DNA of 9,462 bases from Cardiobacteriales bacterium (GCA_030150565.1 JASLFR010000022.1:1-9462), one strand, 5' to 3'; positions 1-7,427 are shown, counted from the stretch's first letter. The notes: generated from the sequence alone by a model not told the origin. Translations and numbers: made by a program.

Positions 1-124
1 ATTCTGTGTTCACAACGTTAATCGCAGGGAGTGCAAATTCATTCTCCTTAGCGATTTGAAAGACTTTCTGAACATCATCACCAAACAGAACGCCCGGCTT
101 TACTGCATCGAGTACCTTCGACAT
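1..124 (-). CDS. fbaA: Class II fructose-bisphosphate aldolase, N-terminal 41 codons (runs off the left edge)
   Basis: Reading the minus strand from the ATG at 124-122 gives 41 in-frame codons beginning MSKVLDAVKPGVLFGDDVQK and continuing through a KENEFALPAINVVNTE stretch. This matches, nearly residue for residue, the start of E. coli-type FbaA (MSKIFDFVKPGV...GDDVQKVFQVAKENNFALPAVN). By family knowledge the enzyme is a cytosolic zinc-dependent aldolase that reversibly splits fructose-1,6-bisphosphate into glyceraldehyde-3-phosphate and dihydroxyacetone phosphate in glycolysis and gluconeogenesis. The zinc ligands and catalytic residues lie beyond the window and cannot be checked. The start is well supported: AGGAG (plus 134-138) lies 9 nt upstream, and the nearby upstream ATGs are followed at once by TAG. 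It is divergent from typA and has its own candidate promoter at 255-283. Confidence 0.93.
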   Translation of the reverse strand, partial: MSKVLDAVKPGVLFGDDVQKVFQIAKENEFALPAINVVNTE

Positions 125-188
125 ACTACATTTCTCCTACATAAATTGAATGAACGGCCCTATTTTAGCCTGTATAAGTGGGAAATTA

Positions 189-204
189 AACCGATTATTC
201 GGTT
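189..204. repeat. Perfect inverted repeat in the fbaA leader
   Basis: AACCGA, a 4-nt spacer TTAT, then TCGGTT: 6-bp perfect arms, 65 bp upstream of the fbaA start codon. It could be a small operator or a weak hairpin in the fbaA leader. There is no adjacent T-tract that would make it a terminator. Confidence 0.4.
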
Positions 205-211
205 ATTTATT

Positions 212-252
212 ACCCCTATTTTTCATCTTCACTACTAAAGAAAAAATGGGGT
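212..252. repeat. Bulged inverted repeat in the fbaA-typA spacer
   Basis: ACCCC-t-ATTTTT (212-223) is complementary to AAAAAT-GGGGT (242-252): 11 bp with a single bulged T at 217 and an 18-nt loop. It lies just downstream of the predicted fbaA -10. If fbaA transcription starts near 248, most of the outer GC-rich part would fall outside the RNA, so a DNA-level role is as likely as an RNA hairpin. The inner half is A/T-rich and may be coincidental. Confidence 0.35.
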
Positions 253-254
253 GA

Positions 255-283
255 TCTATAACGGCAAACGGCTCAATTTTCAA
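255..283 (-). promoter_or_regulatory. Candidate sigma70 promoter for fbaA
   Basis: On the minus strand TTGAAA (plus 278-283, 5/6 to the -35 consensus) is separated by exactly 17 bp from TATAGA (plus 255-260, 4/6 to the -10 consensus). Transcription would begin near 248, giving fbaA a leader of about 124 nt that contains the inverted repeat at 189-204. A second -10-like TAAAAT (plus 162-167) closer to the gene has only a poor -35 and is a weaker alternative. This is a prediction from consensus matching only. Confidence 0.5.
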
Positions 284-365
284 GTTTATCAGCAGAGATA
301 GCGCAAATAGGCTAAAATATGCGAGCTTCAAATTTGATAACACTATAGAAGAAGACAAAATATAA

Positions 366-2192
366 ATGATTGAAAATTTAAGAAATATTGCCATTATCGC
401 TCACGTTGACCATGGGAAAACTACCCTCGTTGATCAGCTTCTCAAAAAATCGGGAACTTTTGATGAGCGTGAAAAAGTTGCTGATCGTGTAATGGATTCA
501 GACCAGATTGAGAAAGAGCGTGGCATCACGATTCTCTCTAAAAATACCGCTATTAAATGGAACGATTACCGCATCAATATTGTGGATACTCCTGGACACG
601 CCGACTTTGGGGGTGAGGTTGAGCGAGTACTCTCAATGGTGGACTCCGTTCTCCTCCTTGTAGACTCTGTTGAAGGGCCGATGCCACAAACCCGCTTTGT
701 AACACAAAAAGCTTTTGCGATGGGCTTTAAACCGATTGTTGTGATCAACAAGATCGATCGCCCAGGTGCTCGCCCCGATTGGGTTTTAGATCAGACCTTT
801 GAGCTGTTTGATAATTTAGGCGCAACAGATGAACAGCTCGACTTCCCTGTTATCTACGCTTCAGGGCTTAACGGTTTTGCTGGCTTAACTGATGATGTGC
901 GCAGTGGCGACTTTGATCCCCTCTTCCAAGCGATTATTGATCATGTTCCTGCACCAAATGTTGAAGTGGATGCACCTTTTCAGATGCAAGTCTCATCGCT
1001 TGATTACAACTCTTACGTGGGAGTGATCGGGGTTGGGCGAATCAAACGGGGCAAAATGCATAAAAATATGCCTGTTACCGTGATCGGTTCTGATGGTAAG
1101 AAGCGTAATGGGCGCATTCAGCAGATTCTAGGATTCCACGGGCTTGAGAAGGTGGAATTTGAATCAGCTCAAGCGGGGGATATTATCAGTTTTACAGGGC
1201 TCGACCCTCTCCACATTTCAGATACACTCTGTGATCCTAACCATGTGGAAGCGCTCCCCCCCCTCTCTGTTGATGAGCCAACTGTCTCAATGTACTTCCA
1301 AGTAAACACCTCTCCTTTTGCAGGAAAAGAGGGGAAATTTGTCACCTCGCGCCAAATTAAAGAGCGACTCGAAGAGGAGCTACTCCATAACGTTGCTCTA
1401 CGAGTTGAAGAGACCGATAGCCCCGACTCCTTCAAAGTATCGGGACGAGGCGAACTCCACCTCTCTGTTCTCATTGAGAATATGCGCCGTGAAGGATTTG
1501 AGCTTGCTGTAGGTCGCCCTGAGGTGATCATTCGTGAAGAGAATGGGCAGAAGATGGAACCGTACGAAACGCTCACCTTTGATATTGAAGAGCAGCATCA
1601 AGGGGATATTATGGAGCAGATGGGGACCCGCTTTGCAGAATTGCAAGATATGGTACCTGATGGCAAAGGGCGTGTAAGAATCGATTACATCATCCCTTCA
1701 CGAGGTTTAATCGGCTTTCAGACCGAGTTTATGACCTTAACAAGCGGTACTGGCTTGATGTATCACAACTTCGATCATTACGGTCCGCTGAAAAAAGGCT
1801 CTGTTGGGCAACGTCAAAATGGGGTACTTATCTCTAATGGTCAAGGAAAAGCGCTCGCCTATGCGCTCTACAATCTTCAAGATCGTGGCCGCCTCTTCTC
1901 AAGTCATGGAGATGAAATTTATGAAGGGCAAATCATCGGGATTCACTCACGTGATAACGACCTTGTTGTAAACGCACTCCGTGCAAAACAGCTCACCAAT
2001 ATGCGTGCAGCGGGAAGCGATGAGGCATTAACGCTTGCTCCCCCCATTCAATTAACGCTTGAGCGCGCCATTGAGTTTATTGATGATGATGAGTTAGTTG
2101 AAGTTACACCAAAATCGATCCGCATCCGTAAACGTTATTTAACGGAGAATGATCGTAAACGCTTCAGCCGTACGAAGAAAGAGGAAGATTAA
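366..2192 (+). CDS. typA: Ribosome-associated translational GTPase TypA/BipA
   Basis: The 608-residue product is almost exactly the length of E. coli BipA (607). It is a cytosolic GTPase of the EF-G/LepA group that binds the ribosome and aids 50S assembly and growth under stress or cold. The N-terminal G domain has every signature: AHVDHGKT (12-19), RGIT (52-55), DTPGH (74-78) and NKID (128-131), with an ASG segment at about 165-167 in the G5 place. A beta-barrel domain II, EF-G-like domains III and V, and the BipA-specific C-terminal domain follow, ending in a basic tail ([16 protein letters not shown]) close to the enterobacterial one. The ribosome binding site is weak (AGAAGAAG, 347-354). 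A -10-like TAAAAT at 313-318 has no convincing -35 partner. A strong intrinsic terminator follows 29 bp after the stop. Confidence 0.98.
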   Translation: MIENLRNIAIIAHVDHGKTTLVDQLLKKSGTFDEREKVADRVMDSDQIEKERGITILSKNTAIKWNDYRINIVDTPGHADFGGEVERVLSMVDSVLLLVDSVEGPMPQTRFVTQKAFAMGFKPIVVINKIDRPGARPDWVLDQTFELFDNLGATDEQLDFPVIYASGLNGFAGLTDDVRSGDFDPLFQAIIDHVPAPNVEVDAPFQMQVSSLDYNSYVGVIGVGRIKRGKMHKNMPVTVIGSDGKKRNGRIQQILGFHGLEKVEFESAQAGDIISFTGLDPLHISDTLCDPNHVEALPPLSVDEPTVSMYFQVNTSPFAGKEGKFVTSRQIKERLEEELLHNVALRVEETDSPDSFKVSGRGELHLSVLIENMRREGFELAVGRPEVIIREENGQKMEPYETLTFDIEEQHQGDIMEQMGTRFAELQDMVPDGKGRVRIDYIIPSRGLIGFQTEFMTLTSGTGLMYHNFDHYGPLKKGSVGQRQNGVLISNGQGKALAYALYNLQDRGRLFSSHGDEIYEGQIIGIHSRDNDLVVNALRAKQLTNMRAAGSDEALTLAPPIQLTLERAIEFIDDDELVEVTPKSIRIRKRYLTENDRKRFSRTKKEED

Positions 2193-2221
2193 TCTCATTA
2201 ATCTTCGCCAATAATCAAGAG

Positions 2222-2248
2222 AGCCGACTGATAAAAGTCGGCTTTTTT
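2222..2248 (+). terminator. Intrinsic terminator of typA
   Basis: AGCCGACT (2222-2229), loop GATAAA, AGTCGGCT (2236-2243): a perfect 8-bp GC-rich stem running into a six-T tract (2243-2248). Its orientation ends plus-strand transcripts from typA. Confidence 0.93.
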
Positions 2249-2272
2249 ATTACCAAACAGACTCTTACCCAT

Positions 2273-2297
2273 AAAAAAGGGGGCAATTCGCCCCCTT
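2273..2297 (-). terminator. Intrinsic terminator of the fabA-fabB transcript
   Basis: On the minus strand AAGGGGGC, a 5-nt loop GAATT, and GCCCCCTT form a perfect 8-bp stem followed by T residues (plus-strand A tract 2273-2278). It lies 24 bp beyond the fabB stop and faces the typA terminator, so each of the convergent units is closed separately. Confidence 0.92.
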
Positions 2298-2321
2298 CTT
2301 ATCTATAAAAAATGATCCGAT

Positions 2322-3542
2322 TTAATCTTTATACTTACTTAAGACTAAACACGCATTTGTACCACCAAATCCGAAGCTGTTGCTAAGAATATTGTTGAGC
2401 TCAACATTATCAAGACGCTCACGTACAATCGGCAACCCTTCAAATTCAGGGTCGAGATGATCGATATGCGCACTTGCAGCGATAAAGTTATTCTCCATCA
2501 TTAAGAGAGAGTAGATCACTTCATGAACGCCAGCAGCACCAAGCGCATGCCCCGTTAACGATTTTGTAGAGGTGAGTTTAGGGAACTTATCCCCAAAGAC
2601 ACGACCAATCGCTTTCGCTTCAGGGGGATCTCCTGCAGGTGTTGAAGTTCCATGTGCGTTAATGTAGTCGATATCCCCCTTCACAGTAGAGATCGCTTGA
2701 CGCATACAACGCTCAGCCCCTTCACCGCTTGGAGCAACCATATCGTACCCATCAGATGTAGCGCCGTACCCTGTAATTTCAGCGTAGATCTTCGCTCCAC
2801 GAGCTAAAGCATGCTCAAGCTCTTCAACAACAACGATACCGCCTCCACCTGTAATCACAAATCCGTCGCGATCTTTATCATATGTGCGAGAAGCAACAGC
2901 AGGATTATCATTAAAGTTGGTTGAGAGTGCGCCCATCGCATCAAACATCGCACTCATAAAGGGGTGAAGCTCTTCACCACCTCCAGCAAAGATTACATCT
3001 TGCTTACCTAACTGAATCTGCTCAACAGCATTCCCAATACAGTGTGCGGAAGTAGAGCAAGCTGAACTGATTGAGTAGTTGATTCCCTTAATCTTGAAAG
3101 GGGTAGCAAGACATGCTGAAACTGTTGACCCCATTGTACGGGTAACCATGTAAGGACCGATGCGGCGTGTTGAATTGTTCTTACGGAGAATATCAACTGT
3201 ATCGATCTGATTTTTTGTCGACGCTCCACCAGAACCAACAATGAGCCCTGTGCGCTCATTAGAGACTAACTCTTCACTCAAGCCTGCATCTTCAATCGCC
3301 TGTTCCATCGCAATATAAGCGTACGCTGCAGCATCCGCCATAAAACGTAAATTGCGTCGATTGATATGATCAGCAGGATCTAACTTAATCGCTCCATGAA
3401 CGTGCGAACGGAAGCCGTAATCAGCCATCTCTTGAGAGAACTCGATTCCCGATCTCCCCTCTTTGAGTGAAGCTAATACCTCCTCTTTATTGTTCCCGAT
3501 GCTCGATACGATCCCCATTCCTGTGATGACGACACGTTTCAT
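2322..3542 (-). CDS. fabB: 3-oxoacyl-ACP synthase I (KAS I), FabB
   Basis: The 406-residue product has the same length as E. coli FabB and aligns along its whole length, from [18 protein letters not shown] to the FGFGGTNA C-terminal loop. It condenses malonyl-ACP with growing acyl-ACP in the cytosol and elongates the cis-3-decenoyl product of FabA, so it is needed for unsaturated fatty acids. The thiolase-fold catalytic set is complete: nucleophile Cys162 in SSACSTSAH, His297 in AHGTSTP, Lys327, and His332 in [10 protein letters not shown]. The gating phenylalanines Phe390 and Phe392 are present. The start is supported by AAGGAG (plus 3548-3553) 5 nt upstream. The gene follows fabA by 14 bp, so the two are almost certainly one operon, as in pseudomonads, whereas in E. 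coli they are unlinked. Confidence 0.98.
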   Translation of the reverse strand: MKRVVITGMGIVSSIGNNKEEVLASLKEGRSGIEFSQEMADYGFRSHVHGAIKLDPADHINRRNLRFMADAAAYAYIAMEQAIEDAGLSEELVSNERTGLIVGSGGASTKNQIDTVDILRKNNSTRRIGPYMVTRTMGSTVSACLATPFKIKGINYSISSACSTSAHCIGNAVEQIQLGKQDVIFAGGGEELHPFMSAMFDAMGALSTNFNDNPAVASRTYDKDRDGFVITGGGGIVVVEELEHALARGAKIYAEITGYGATSDGYDMVAPSGEGAERCMRQAISTVKGDIDYINAHGTSTPAGDPPEAKAIGRVFGDKFPKLTSTKSLTGHALGAAGVHEVIYSLLMMENNFIAASAHIDHLDPEFEGLPIVRERLDNVELNNILSNSFGFGGTNACLVLSKYKD

Positions 3543-3556
3543 ACTCTCTCCTTATC

Positions 3557-4072
3557 CTAAAAATTATCAGTAGAGGTAAATAGACCAACTTTCAGATCTT
3601 TTCCTACATAGATTTCACGCCCATCAACTTCCATAGTTGCATCAGCGATTCCCATCGTTAAGCGGCGCATGATGAGACGTTTCATATCGATAGTATAGGT
3701 AATCTTTTTATGTTTCGGTAAGACCTGACCTGTAAATTTCACTTCGCCAGAACCGAGTGCGCGGCCACGCCCCTCTCCCCCCATCCAACCGAGGAAGAAG
3801 CCTACTAATTGCCACATCGCATCTAATCCTAAGCAGCCTGGCATCACATTGTCGCCAACAAAATGGCAGGGGAAAAACCATAAATCAGGATTGAGATCAA
3901 GCTCAGCAATAATCTGCCCTTTGCCATATTTTCCACCATCTTCTGTAATAGAAGTAATGCGATCAAACATCAACATTGGGGGCATTGGCAATTGTGCATT
4001 TCCTTCCCCAAAAAGTTCGCCTTGAGCACATTTAATCAGCTCTTCACGTGTAAAACTATTCTGTCTAGTCAC
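3557..4072 (-). CDS. fabA: 3-hydroxydecanoyl-ACP dehydratase/isomerase, FabA
   Basis: The 171-residue product (E. coli FabA is 172) dehydrates 3-hydroxydecanoyl-ACP and isomerises trans-2- to cis-3-decenoyl-ACP, the branch point into unsaturated fatty acids. The active-site pair is present: His70 in the PCHFVGD segment and Asp84 in [15 protein letters not shown], the motif that separates FabA from FabZ. The start codon is GTG (4072-4070). This choice is forced, because an in-frame TAG lies two codons upstream and the next in-frame ATG would remove over 30 conserved residues. TAGGA (plus 4081-4085) sits 8 nt upstream. The 123-bp leader ahead of it contains a possible promoter and two perfect inverted repeats, so the fabAB level may be set here independently of lpxL. 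The pair FabA/FabB indicates the anaerobic, desaturase-independent route. Confidence 0.98.
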   Translation of the reverse strand: MTRQNSFTREELIKCAQGELFGEGNAQLPMPPMLMFDRITSITEDGGKYGKGQIIAELDLNPDLWFFPCHFVGDNVMPGCLGLDAMWQLVGFFLGWMGGEGRGRALGSGEVKFTGQVLPKHKKITYTIDMKRLIMRRLTMGIADATMEVDGREIYVGKDLKVGLFTSTDNF

Positions 4073-4097
4073 AGTCTATTTCCTAATTCTCTTTTAA

Positions 4098-4114
4098 AAT
4101 TGAAATCTTCAATT
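4098..4114. repeat. Perfect 17-bp inverted repeat upstream of fabA (operator or leader hairpin)
   Basis: AATTGAA-ATC-TTCAATT: 7-bp perfect arms around a 3-bp centre, ending 26 bp before the fabA GTG. The spacing and symmetry suit either a dimeric repressor site or a small hairpin just ahead of the ribosome binding site. It does not resemble the E. coli FadR consensus (TGG-N5-CCA core) that I know, so no regulator is named. Confidence 0.5.
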
Positions 4115-4129
4115 AGTGGATGAATCGAA

Positions 4130-4146
4130 GCTCTAAAAGGTAGAGC
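4130..4146. repeat. Second perfect 17-bp inverted repeat upstream of fabA
   Basis: GCTCTA-AAAGG-TAGAGC: 6-bp perfect arms with a 5-bp centre. It begins 4 bp downstream, in the fabA direction, of the -10-like TAAAAT at 4151-4156 and so would overlap the transcription start. That is a usual place for a repressor site; a 5'-end hairpin is the alternative. Confidence 0.45.
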
Positions 4147-4150
4147 AATT

Positions 4151-4179
4151 ATTTTAGCTAACCTGTAAGTATACCTTAA
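4151..4179 (-). promoter_or_regulatory. Possible promoter for fabA-fabB
   Basis: On the minus strand TAAAAT (plus 4151-4156, 5/6 to the -10 consensus) lies 17 bp downstream of TTAAGG (plus 4174-4179, only 3/6 to the -35 consensus). The poor -35 suggests either a regulated promoter or a chance match in AT-rich DNA. Read-through from lpxL is also possible, since no terminator follows lpxL. Confidence 0.35.
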
Positions 4180-4195
4180 ATAGTGGGGAGAATTC

Positions 4196-5110
4196 TTAAC
4201 GTTTTTTCTCTTCATAGAGGGGCGCCTCCCCTTCAGGACGGGATCGAAAACGACGATGCGCCCAGAGATACTGCTCTGGCGCCTCTCGAATCCACTCTTC
4301 AAAAATCTGATTGATACGGGCTGTATCCGTTTTTAAGTCCTCTGTTGGAAAATTCTCTAATGGAGGGAAAATTTTAATATGGTACTTCCCCCCTCTACGC
4401 ACTGCATAATAGGGAAGCGCTTTTGCTCGCCCTAAACGGGTAAGGGTTGAGGTGGCCGTAATCGTCAATGTTTCAATACCAAAGAATGGAACAAAGACAT
4501 GATCAGCACTTGCGTAATTTTGATCAGGTGCATACCAGATAAGATCACCACTCCGTAGTAACTTAATCATACGGCGTAACTCATCTCGTGTGATCGGCTC
4601 TAATCCCGATTGATCAAATCGCATCTGATACTGCACATGCTCATAATATGGATTCTCATGGCGACGATACATCCCTCGAACCGCTGTTTTTAAGCTAATC
4701 GCCCGCCCTCCAAGCTCAAGGTTGCACATATGGAGCGTCAAAAGCAATGCGCCATCACCCGATGCTCTCAACGCTTCAAGGTGCTCTAACCCCTCATACA
4801 CAAAGAGATTTTTCAATTGATGATCAGGCTTCCACCACGCACAGATCACCTCAAACATCCCCATTCCCATCGCTTGGAAATTCTCTTTCACCAATCTCTT
4901 CTGCTCATTTCTACTCAACTCAGGAAAAGCGAGCTCAATATTTCGCTCAACGATCGAGCGTCTTCGCCGTGCAAGGTAGTAAGAGACTCGCCCCACCATC
5001 CTCCCGATGAAGAGGAGAAACGGCATCGGCAAGCGTGCAATATATTTTGCTAAAAAGATGCCAAAGGCGAGAAGTTTGTGATCAGATGCTTTAGGGGGAA
5101 CTCTATTCAT
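4196..5110 (-). CDS. lpxL: Lipid A biosynthesis (KDO)2-lipid IVA acyltransferase, LpxL/HtrB family
   Basis: The 304-residue product (E. coli LpxL is 306) is an inner-membrane enzyme that transfers a secondary acyl chain from acyl-ACP to KDO2-lipid IVA. A hydrophobic N-terminal segment at about 13-38 serves as membrane anchor. The lysophospholipid-acyltransferase-type catalytic HX4E is at His127-Glu132 (HMCNLE). WYAPDQNY (192-199), FVPFFG (206-211) and the C-terminal APEQYLWAHRRF segment (277-288) with RPEG after it are close to LpxL, more so than to LpxM. LpxP, the cold-induced paralogue, cannot be excluded, and acyl-chain choice is not readable. The ATG at 5108-5110 has no good Shine-Dalgarno sequence; the nearest AGGA is about 22 nt away. 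An in-frame TAA upstream rules out a longer form. The gene lies 123 bp ahead of fabA on the same strand. Confidence 0.9.
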   Translation of the reverse strand: MNRVPPKASDHKLLAFGIFLAKYIARLPMPFLLFIGRMVGRVSYYLARRRRSIVERNIELAFPELSRNEQKRLVKENFQAMGMGMFEVICAWWKPDHQLKNLFVYEGLEHLEALRASGDGALLLTLHMCNLELGGRAISLKTAVRGMYRRHENPYYEHVQYQMRFDQSGLEPITRDELRRMIKLLRSGDLIWYAPDQNYASADHVFVPFFGIETLTITATSTLTRLGRAKALPYYAVRRGGKYHIKIFPPLENFPTEDLKTDTARINQIFEEWIREAPEQYLWAHRRFRSRPEGEAPLYEEKKR

Positions 5111-5221
5111 AAAATGGTGTACGTTTTAAATCCTGCTAAACTCAAAAAAGTGGCTCAATGCTAACATATTCTATAAAGCTGATATCAGACAATGAATCTC
5201 TACTATAAAGTAGTATTGTAA

Positions 5222-5250
5222 TAGCAAACTTAGCACTCAATCGTTATACT
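5222..5250 (+). promoter_or_regulatory. Candidate promoter for the fimX-like operon
   Basis: TATACT (5245-5250) matches the -10 consensus at 5 of 6 positions. The hexamer 17 bp upstream, TAGCAA (5222-5227), matches the -35 at only 3 of 6. The better -35-like TTGTAA (5216-5221) is too far away, with a 23-bp gap. If used, the leader would be about 93 nt and would include the direct repeats and hairpin just before the start codon. Confidence 0.38.
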
Positions 5251-5295
5251 AGTGCGATTTACAATTTTCTTACCGTTCACAACATTCCACACAAA

Positions 5296-5334
5296 TTCAT
5301 CATCTTAAGAGGTGTCGTTTTCATCATTTTGAGA
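5296..5334. repeat. Imperfect direct repeat upstream of the fimX-like gene
   Basis: TTCATCATCTTAAGA (5296-5310) recurs as TTCATCATTTTGAGA (5320-5334), 13 of 15 identical and 24 bp apart start to start. The second copy forms part of the hairpin at 5318-5340. Two repeats about two helical turns apart could be tandem sites for a regulator; a chance or duplication origin is also possible. Confidence 0.4.
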
Positions 5335-5340
5335 TGAAAA
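5318..5340 (+). promoter_or_regulatory. Hairpin covering the ribosome-binding region of the fimX-like gene
   Basis: TTTTCATC (5318-5325), a 7-nt loop ATTTTGA, and GATGAAAA (5333-5340) form a perfect 8-bp stem that ends 9 nt before the ATG at 5350. Any Shine-Dalgarno contact would have to use GAGATGAAAA, which is inside or next to this stem, so it might limit translation. It has no following T-tract and is not a terminator. Confidence 0.42.
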
Positions 5341-5349
5341 AGATAATAT

Positions 5350-7419
5350 ATGGCAGAAAAAAGAGTCTTTAAATTAATCTATATCGATAATCATCCAGAA
5401 TCGGTCACACAATTAAAACGAATCATCCGCACCTACGGATTAAATAGTGATGTCATTATTGATGTAACTGATCTTGCAACGCTCGATGCGCTTAAAGCGC
5501 ATCTAGAGAGTGAGCAGTGCGATCTTATTCTCATAAAAAATAGGGAAGATCTCCCCTCTATCGAGGAAGTTTCTAAGTTAATCGATATCATGTCTGTCAG
5601 TATTATCGCTGTTGCAGAGAGCGGTGAACTTGAAAGCTCCCTCAATCTGATCGATTTAGGCGCTTCTGAAGTTGTGATGTTGAGTAACCCCACCTATCTC
5701 TATAAAAAGATTATGGGGGCGCTAAGAAATCGTCAGCTTACACATCAAAATAGAGAATTAAGAGCAAGCATTAAAGCGCTTAAAGAGCAGGCAGAATCCT
5801 TCCTTACACAGACAAGCGAAGGGGTTGCGTACGCCGTTGATGGAATGTTCACCTACTACAATGAATCATTCTGGGATCAATTGGGGTATAGCTCAGAGAA
5901 TGAGTTCCTTGGTGTCCTCCTTCTCGATATTGTAGCGCCCAATTATCTCGATCTTTTCAAGCGTCAAGCGAGCAAGGCACTTCGCAGTGATAAGCCTGTA
6001 GAAGTTGAAGGGGAGCTGATCAATGTGCGCACCCAAAAGCCAGAAAAGATGGCGCTCTCTCTGAGTAAAGTGATGTTCGAGGGTGAAGAGGCACTTGAGA
6101 TTAAGATGCTCTCAGCCAATAGCGAGAGCACAGCGCCTACAGCGACAAAAGCAGATGAATACCCCATTCTTAGCTTCATCGATCGCTTAGGGGATCATAT
6201 CGGTACAGGAAATTGGCTCTTAACACTAAAAATTGAGGACTACATCTCAATCTGGAGTAAGTATGGCCCTATTCGCTTTGAAGAGTATATGCGTGGTTTA
6301 CAGAAACAGTTAGAAGCGCAATTCCAAGGTTTAAGCCTCGTTCGTTACAGTGACTCCTCCTACCTCTTAATTGTAGAGGGAGCGGATATGACGAGTATCG
6401 ATCGCATCAGTAATACAATTGAGACCTCTATCAGCTCCTATGAGTACTCTCTAGCTGATGGCACTCTGATCACATCGAGCGCTAAAAGTGCTTACACAAG
6501 CTTGAGTATCAAGGCGAGTGATCTAAATAATGTACTCCACACTCTTGAACGTCAGCTTGGAATTATACCTACCATCAATGCAACAGCTGCTGCGACTTCT
6601 GCAACTCAAGAGGAGCCTTCAGGCGAAGCGACTAAAGAGGGAGAATCTCCAGAACAACCAGTCGATTATGGAGAGTACACCCTCCTTGCTGAAGCGATTA
6701 AAGAGAGCAGAATCAGCTACACTTACGCTCCCGTTGCAGATTTTGCAAAGAATCGTGAAAGCTATCTCACCCATTACGACATTCTCGATGAGAATAAAAA
6801 TATTATCTCTTGGAATAAGAGCTTCATGAATCTTGCGAACAATCCTGTTGCAAAGCAGCTCGATAGCCTAATCATTCAAAATGGGATGAAGGAGCTACTT
6901 GTCTATGGATCAGTTAAACAGCTCTTTATCACCCTCACTGCAACCATGATCTTCGATCGCGCCTTTGCTGAGGCGATCTTCAAAGCGATTAAGGGGTATC
7001 GCTTACAAGAGAAGATTCTTCTCCTCTTTAGCAAAGATCTCCTTAATGCACACCCTCAACATATTGCAGAGTTCTTCGCTTATGCTCAATCAGAAGGGAT
7101 TCAGGTGGGGATTTTTGGTATTTCAAGTGAAGAGGAGCTTCCGCTCATTGAACCGATCTTTGCATCGATGAGCGTTGCTATGCTTTCAGGAAATATGATC
7201 ACCCGCCTTAGTCGCACTAGTGATGCAGGGCGTAAAGCGTCAGCAGCCTCCTTCTTCGAAACGCTCCATGATCATGAGATTGCTGTTCTTGCAGATAACA
7301 TCGACGTCCCCACTACAATGGCTTCGGTTTGGGAGTTTAATATCGACTCAGCTGCAGGGGAGATGATCGGCATGCCTAATCCAAAAATGGAATTCGATTT
7401 CTCTCAAATCATCATTTAA
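5350..7419 (+). CDS. FimX-like multidomain protein (degenerate REC-PAS-GGDEF-EAL)
   Basis: The 689-residue cytosolic protein has no membrane segment and matches FimX of Pseudomonas (691 residues) in length and architecture. A receiver-like fold spans about 6-127, but Lys63 sits where the phosphorylated Asp should be. A helix at about 128-150 leads to a PAS domain (about 147-255). A degenerate GGDEF domain (about 270-405) has SDSSY at 334-338 in place of GGDEF. An Ala/Glu-rich linker follows (409-437), then a degenerate EAL domain (about 440-689) with no EAL signature near 466-480 and no conserved Asn or DDFG motif. The C-terminal IDVPTTMASVWEF segment fits the FimX EAL end. It should have neither cyclase nor phosphodiesterase activity. 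By analogy it may regulate type IV pilus assembly as a sensor or scaffold, but cyclic-di-GMP binding is uncertain. The start has only a weak ribosome binding site. It leads the lptE-folE2-ruvB run. Confidence 0.75.
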   Translation: MAEKRVFKLIYIDNHPESVTQLKRIIRTYGLNSDVIIDVTDLATLDALKAHLESEQCDLILIKNREDLPSIEEVSKLIDIMSVSIIAVAESGELESSLNLIDLGASEVVMLSNPTYLYKKIMGALRNRQLTHQNRELRASIKALKEQAESFLTQTSEGVAYAVDGMFTYYNESFWDQLGYSSENEFLGVLLLDIVAPNYLDLFKRQASKALRSDKPVEVEGELINVRTQKPEKMALSLSKVMFEGEEALEIKMLSANSESTAPTATKADEYPILSFIDRLGDHIGTGNWLLTLKIEDYISIWSKYGPIRFEEYMRGLQKQLEAQFQGLSLVRYSDSSYLLIVEGADMTSIDRISNTIETSISSYEYSLADGTLITSSAKSAYTSLSIKASDLNNVLHTLERQLGIIPTINATAAATSATQEEPSGEATKEGESPEQPVDYGEYTLLAEAIKESRISYTYAPVADFAKNRESYLTHYDILDENKNIISWNKSFMNLANNPVAKQLDSLIIQNGMKELLVYGSVKQLFITLTATMIFDRAFAEAIFKAIKGYRLQEKILLLFSKDLLNAHPQHIAEFFAYAQSEGIQVGIFGISSEEELPLIEPIFASMSVAMLSGNMITRLSRTSDAGRKASAASFFETLHDHEIAVLADNIDVPTTMASVWEFNIDSAAGEMIGMPNPKMEFDFSQIII

Positions 7420-7427
7420 ATTTAAAT
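7414..7427. repeat. AT-only 14-bp palindrome at the end of the fimX-like gene
   Basis: ATTTAAATTTAAAT is self-complementary over 14 bp and spans the fimX-like stop codon and the start of the short gap before lptE. It contains no GC pair, so a stable RNA stem or terminator is unlikely. It may simply reflect AT-rich composition. Confidence 0.3.

Noticed and set aside
56..238. Plus-strand 60-codon open frame at the left edge.
   Set aside because: It runs antisense to the real fbaA start and through the divergent promoter spacer, and its product has no recognisable pattern.
203..394. Minus-strand 63-codon frame with hydrophobic N-terminus in the fbaA-typA spacer.
   Set aside because: The region is AT-rich, which by itself yields Leu/Ile/Phe-rich translations; the frame overlaps the start of typA and the predicted fbaA promoter.
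1256..1263. Run of eight C residues inside typA, a possible phase-variation tract.
   Set aside because: It encodes ordinary Pro-Pro codons at a conserved place, the frame is intact, and TypA is not a surface or contingency gene. An isolated 8-base run is weak evidence.
1169..1576. Minus-strand open frame of 135 codons within typA.
   Set aside because: It lies wholly inside the strongly conserved typA frame, its translation is Ser/Arg-rich low-quality sequence, and it has no credible ribosome binding site. It is an antisense shadow.
4069..4302. Minus-strand 77-codon frame spanning the lpxL-fabA gap.
   Set aside because: It overlaps the conserved C-terminal end of lpxL and then reads through the non-coding palindromes. 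No family resemblance was seen.
5179..5188. CTGATATCAG, a perfect 10-bp palindrome in the lpxL-fimX-like spacer.
   Set aside because: A palindrome of this length is expected about nine times by chance in a window of this size, and nothing positions it at a promoter.
5200..5213. CTACT-ATAA-AGTAG inverted repeat in the same spacer, with a TATAAA core.
   Set aside because: The arms are only 5 bp and AT-rich, and there is no suitable -35 for the TATAAA and no T-tract.
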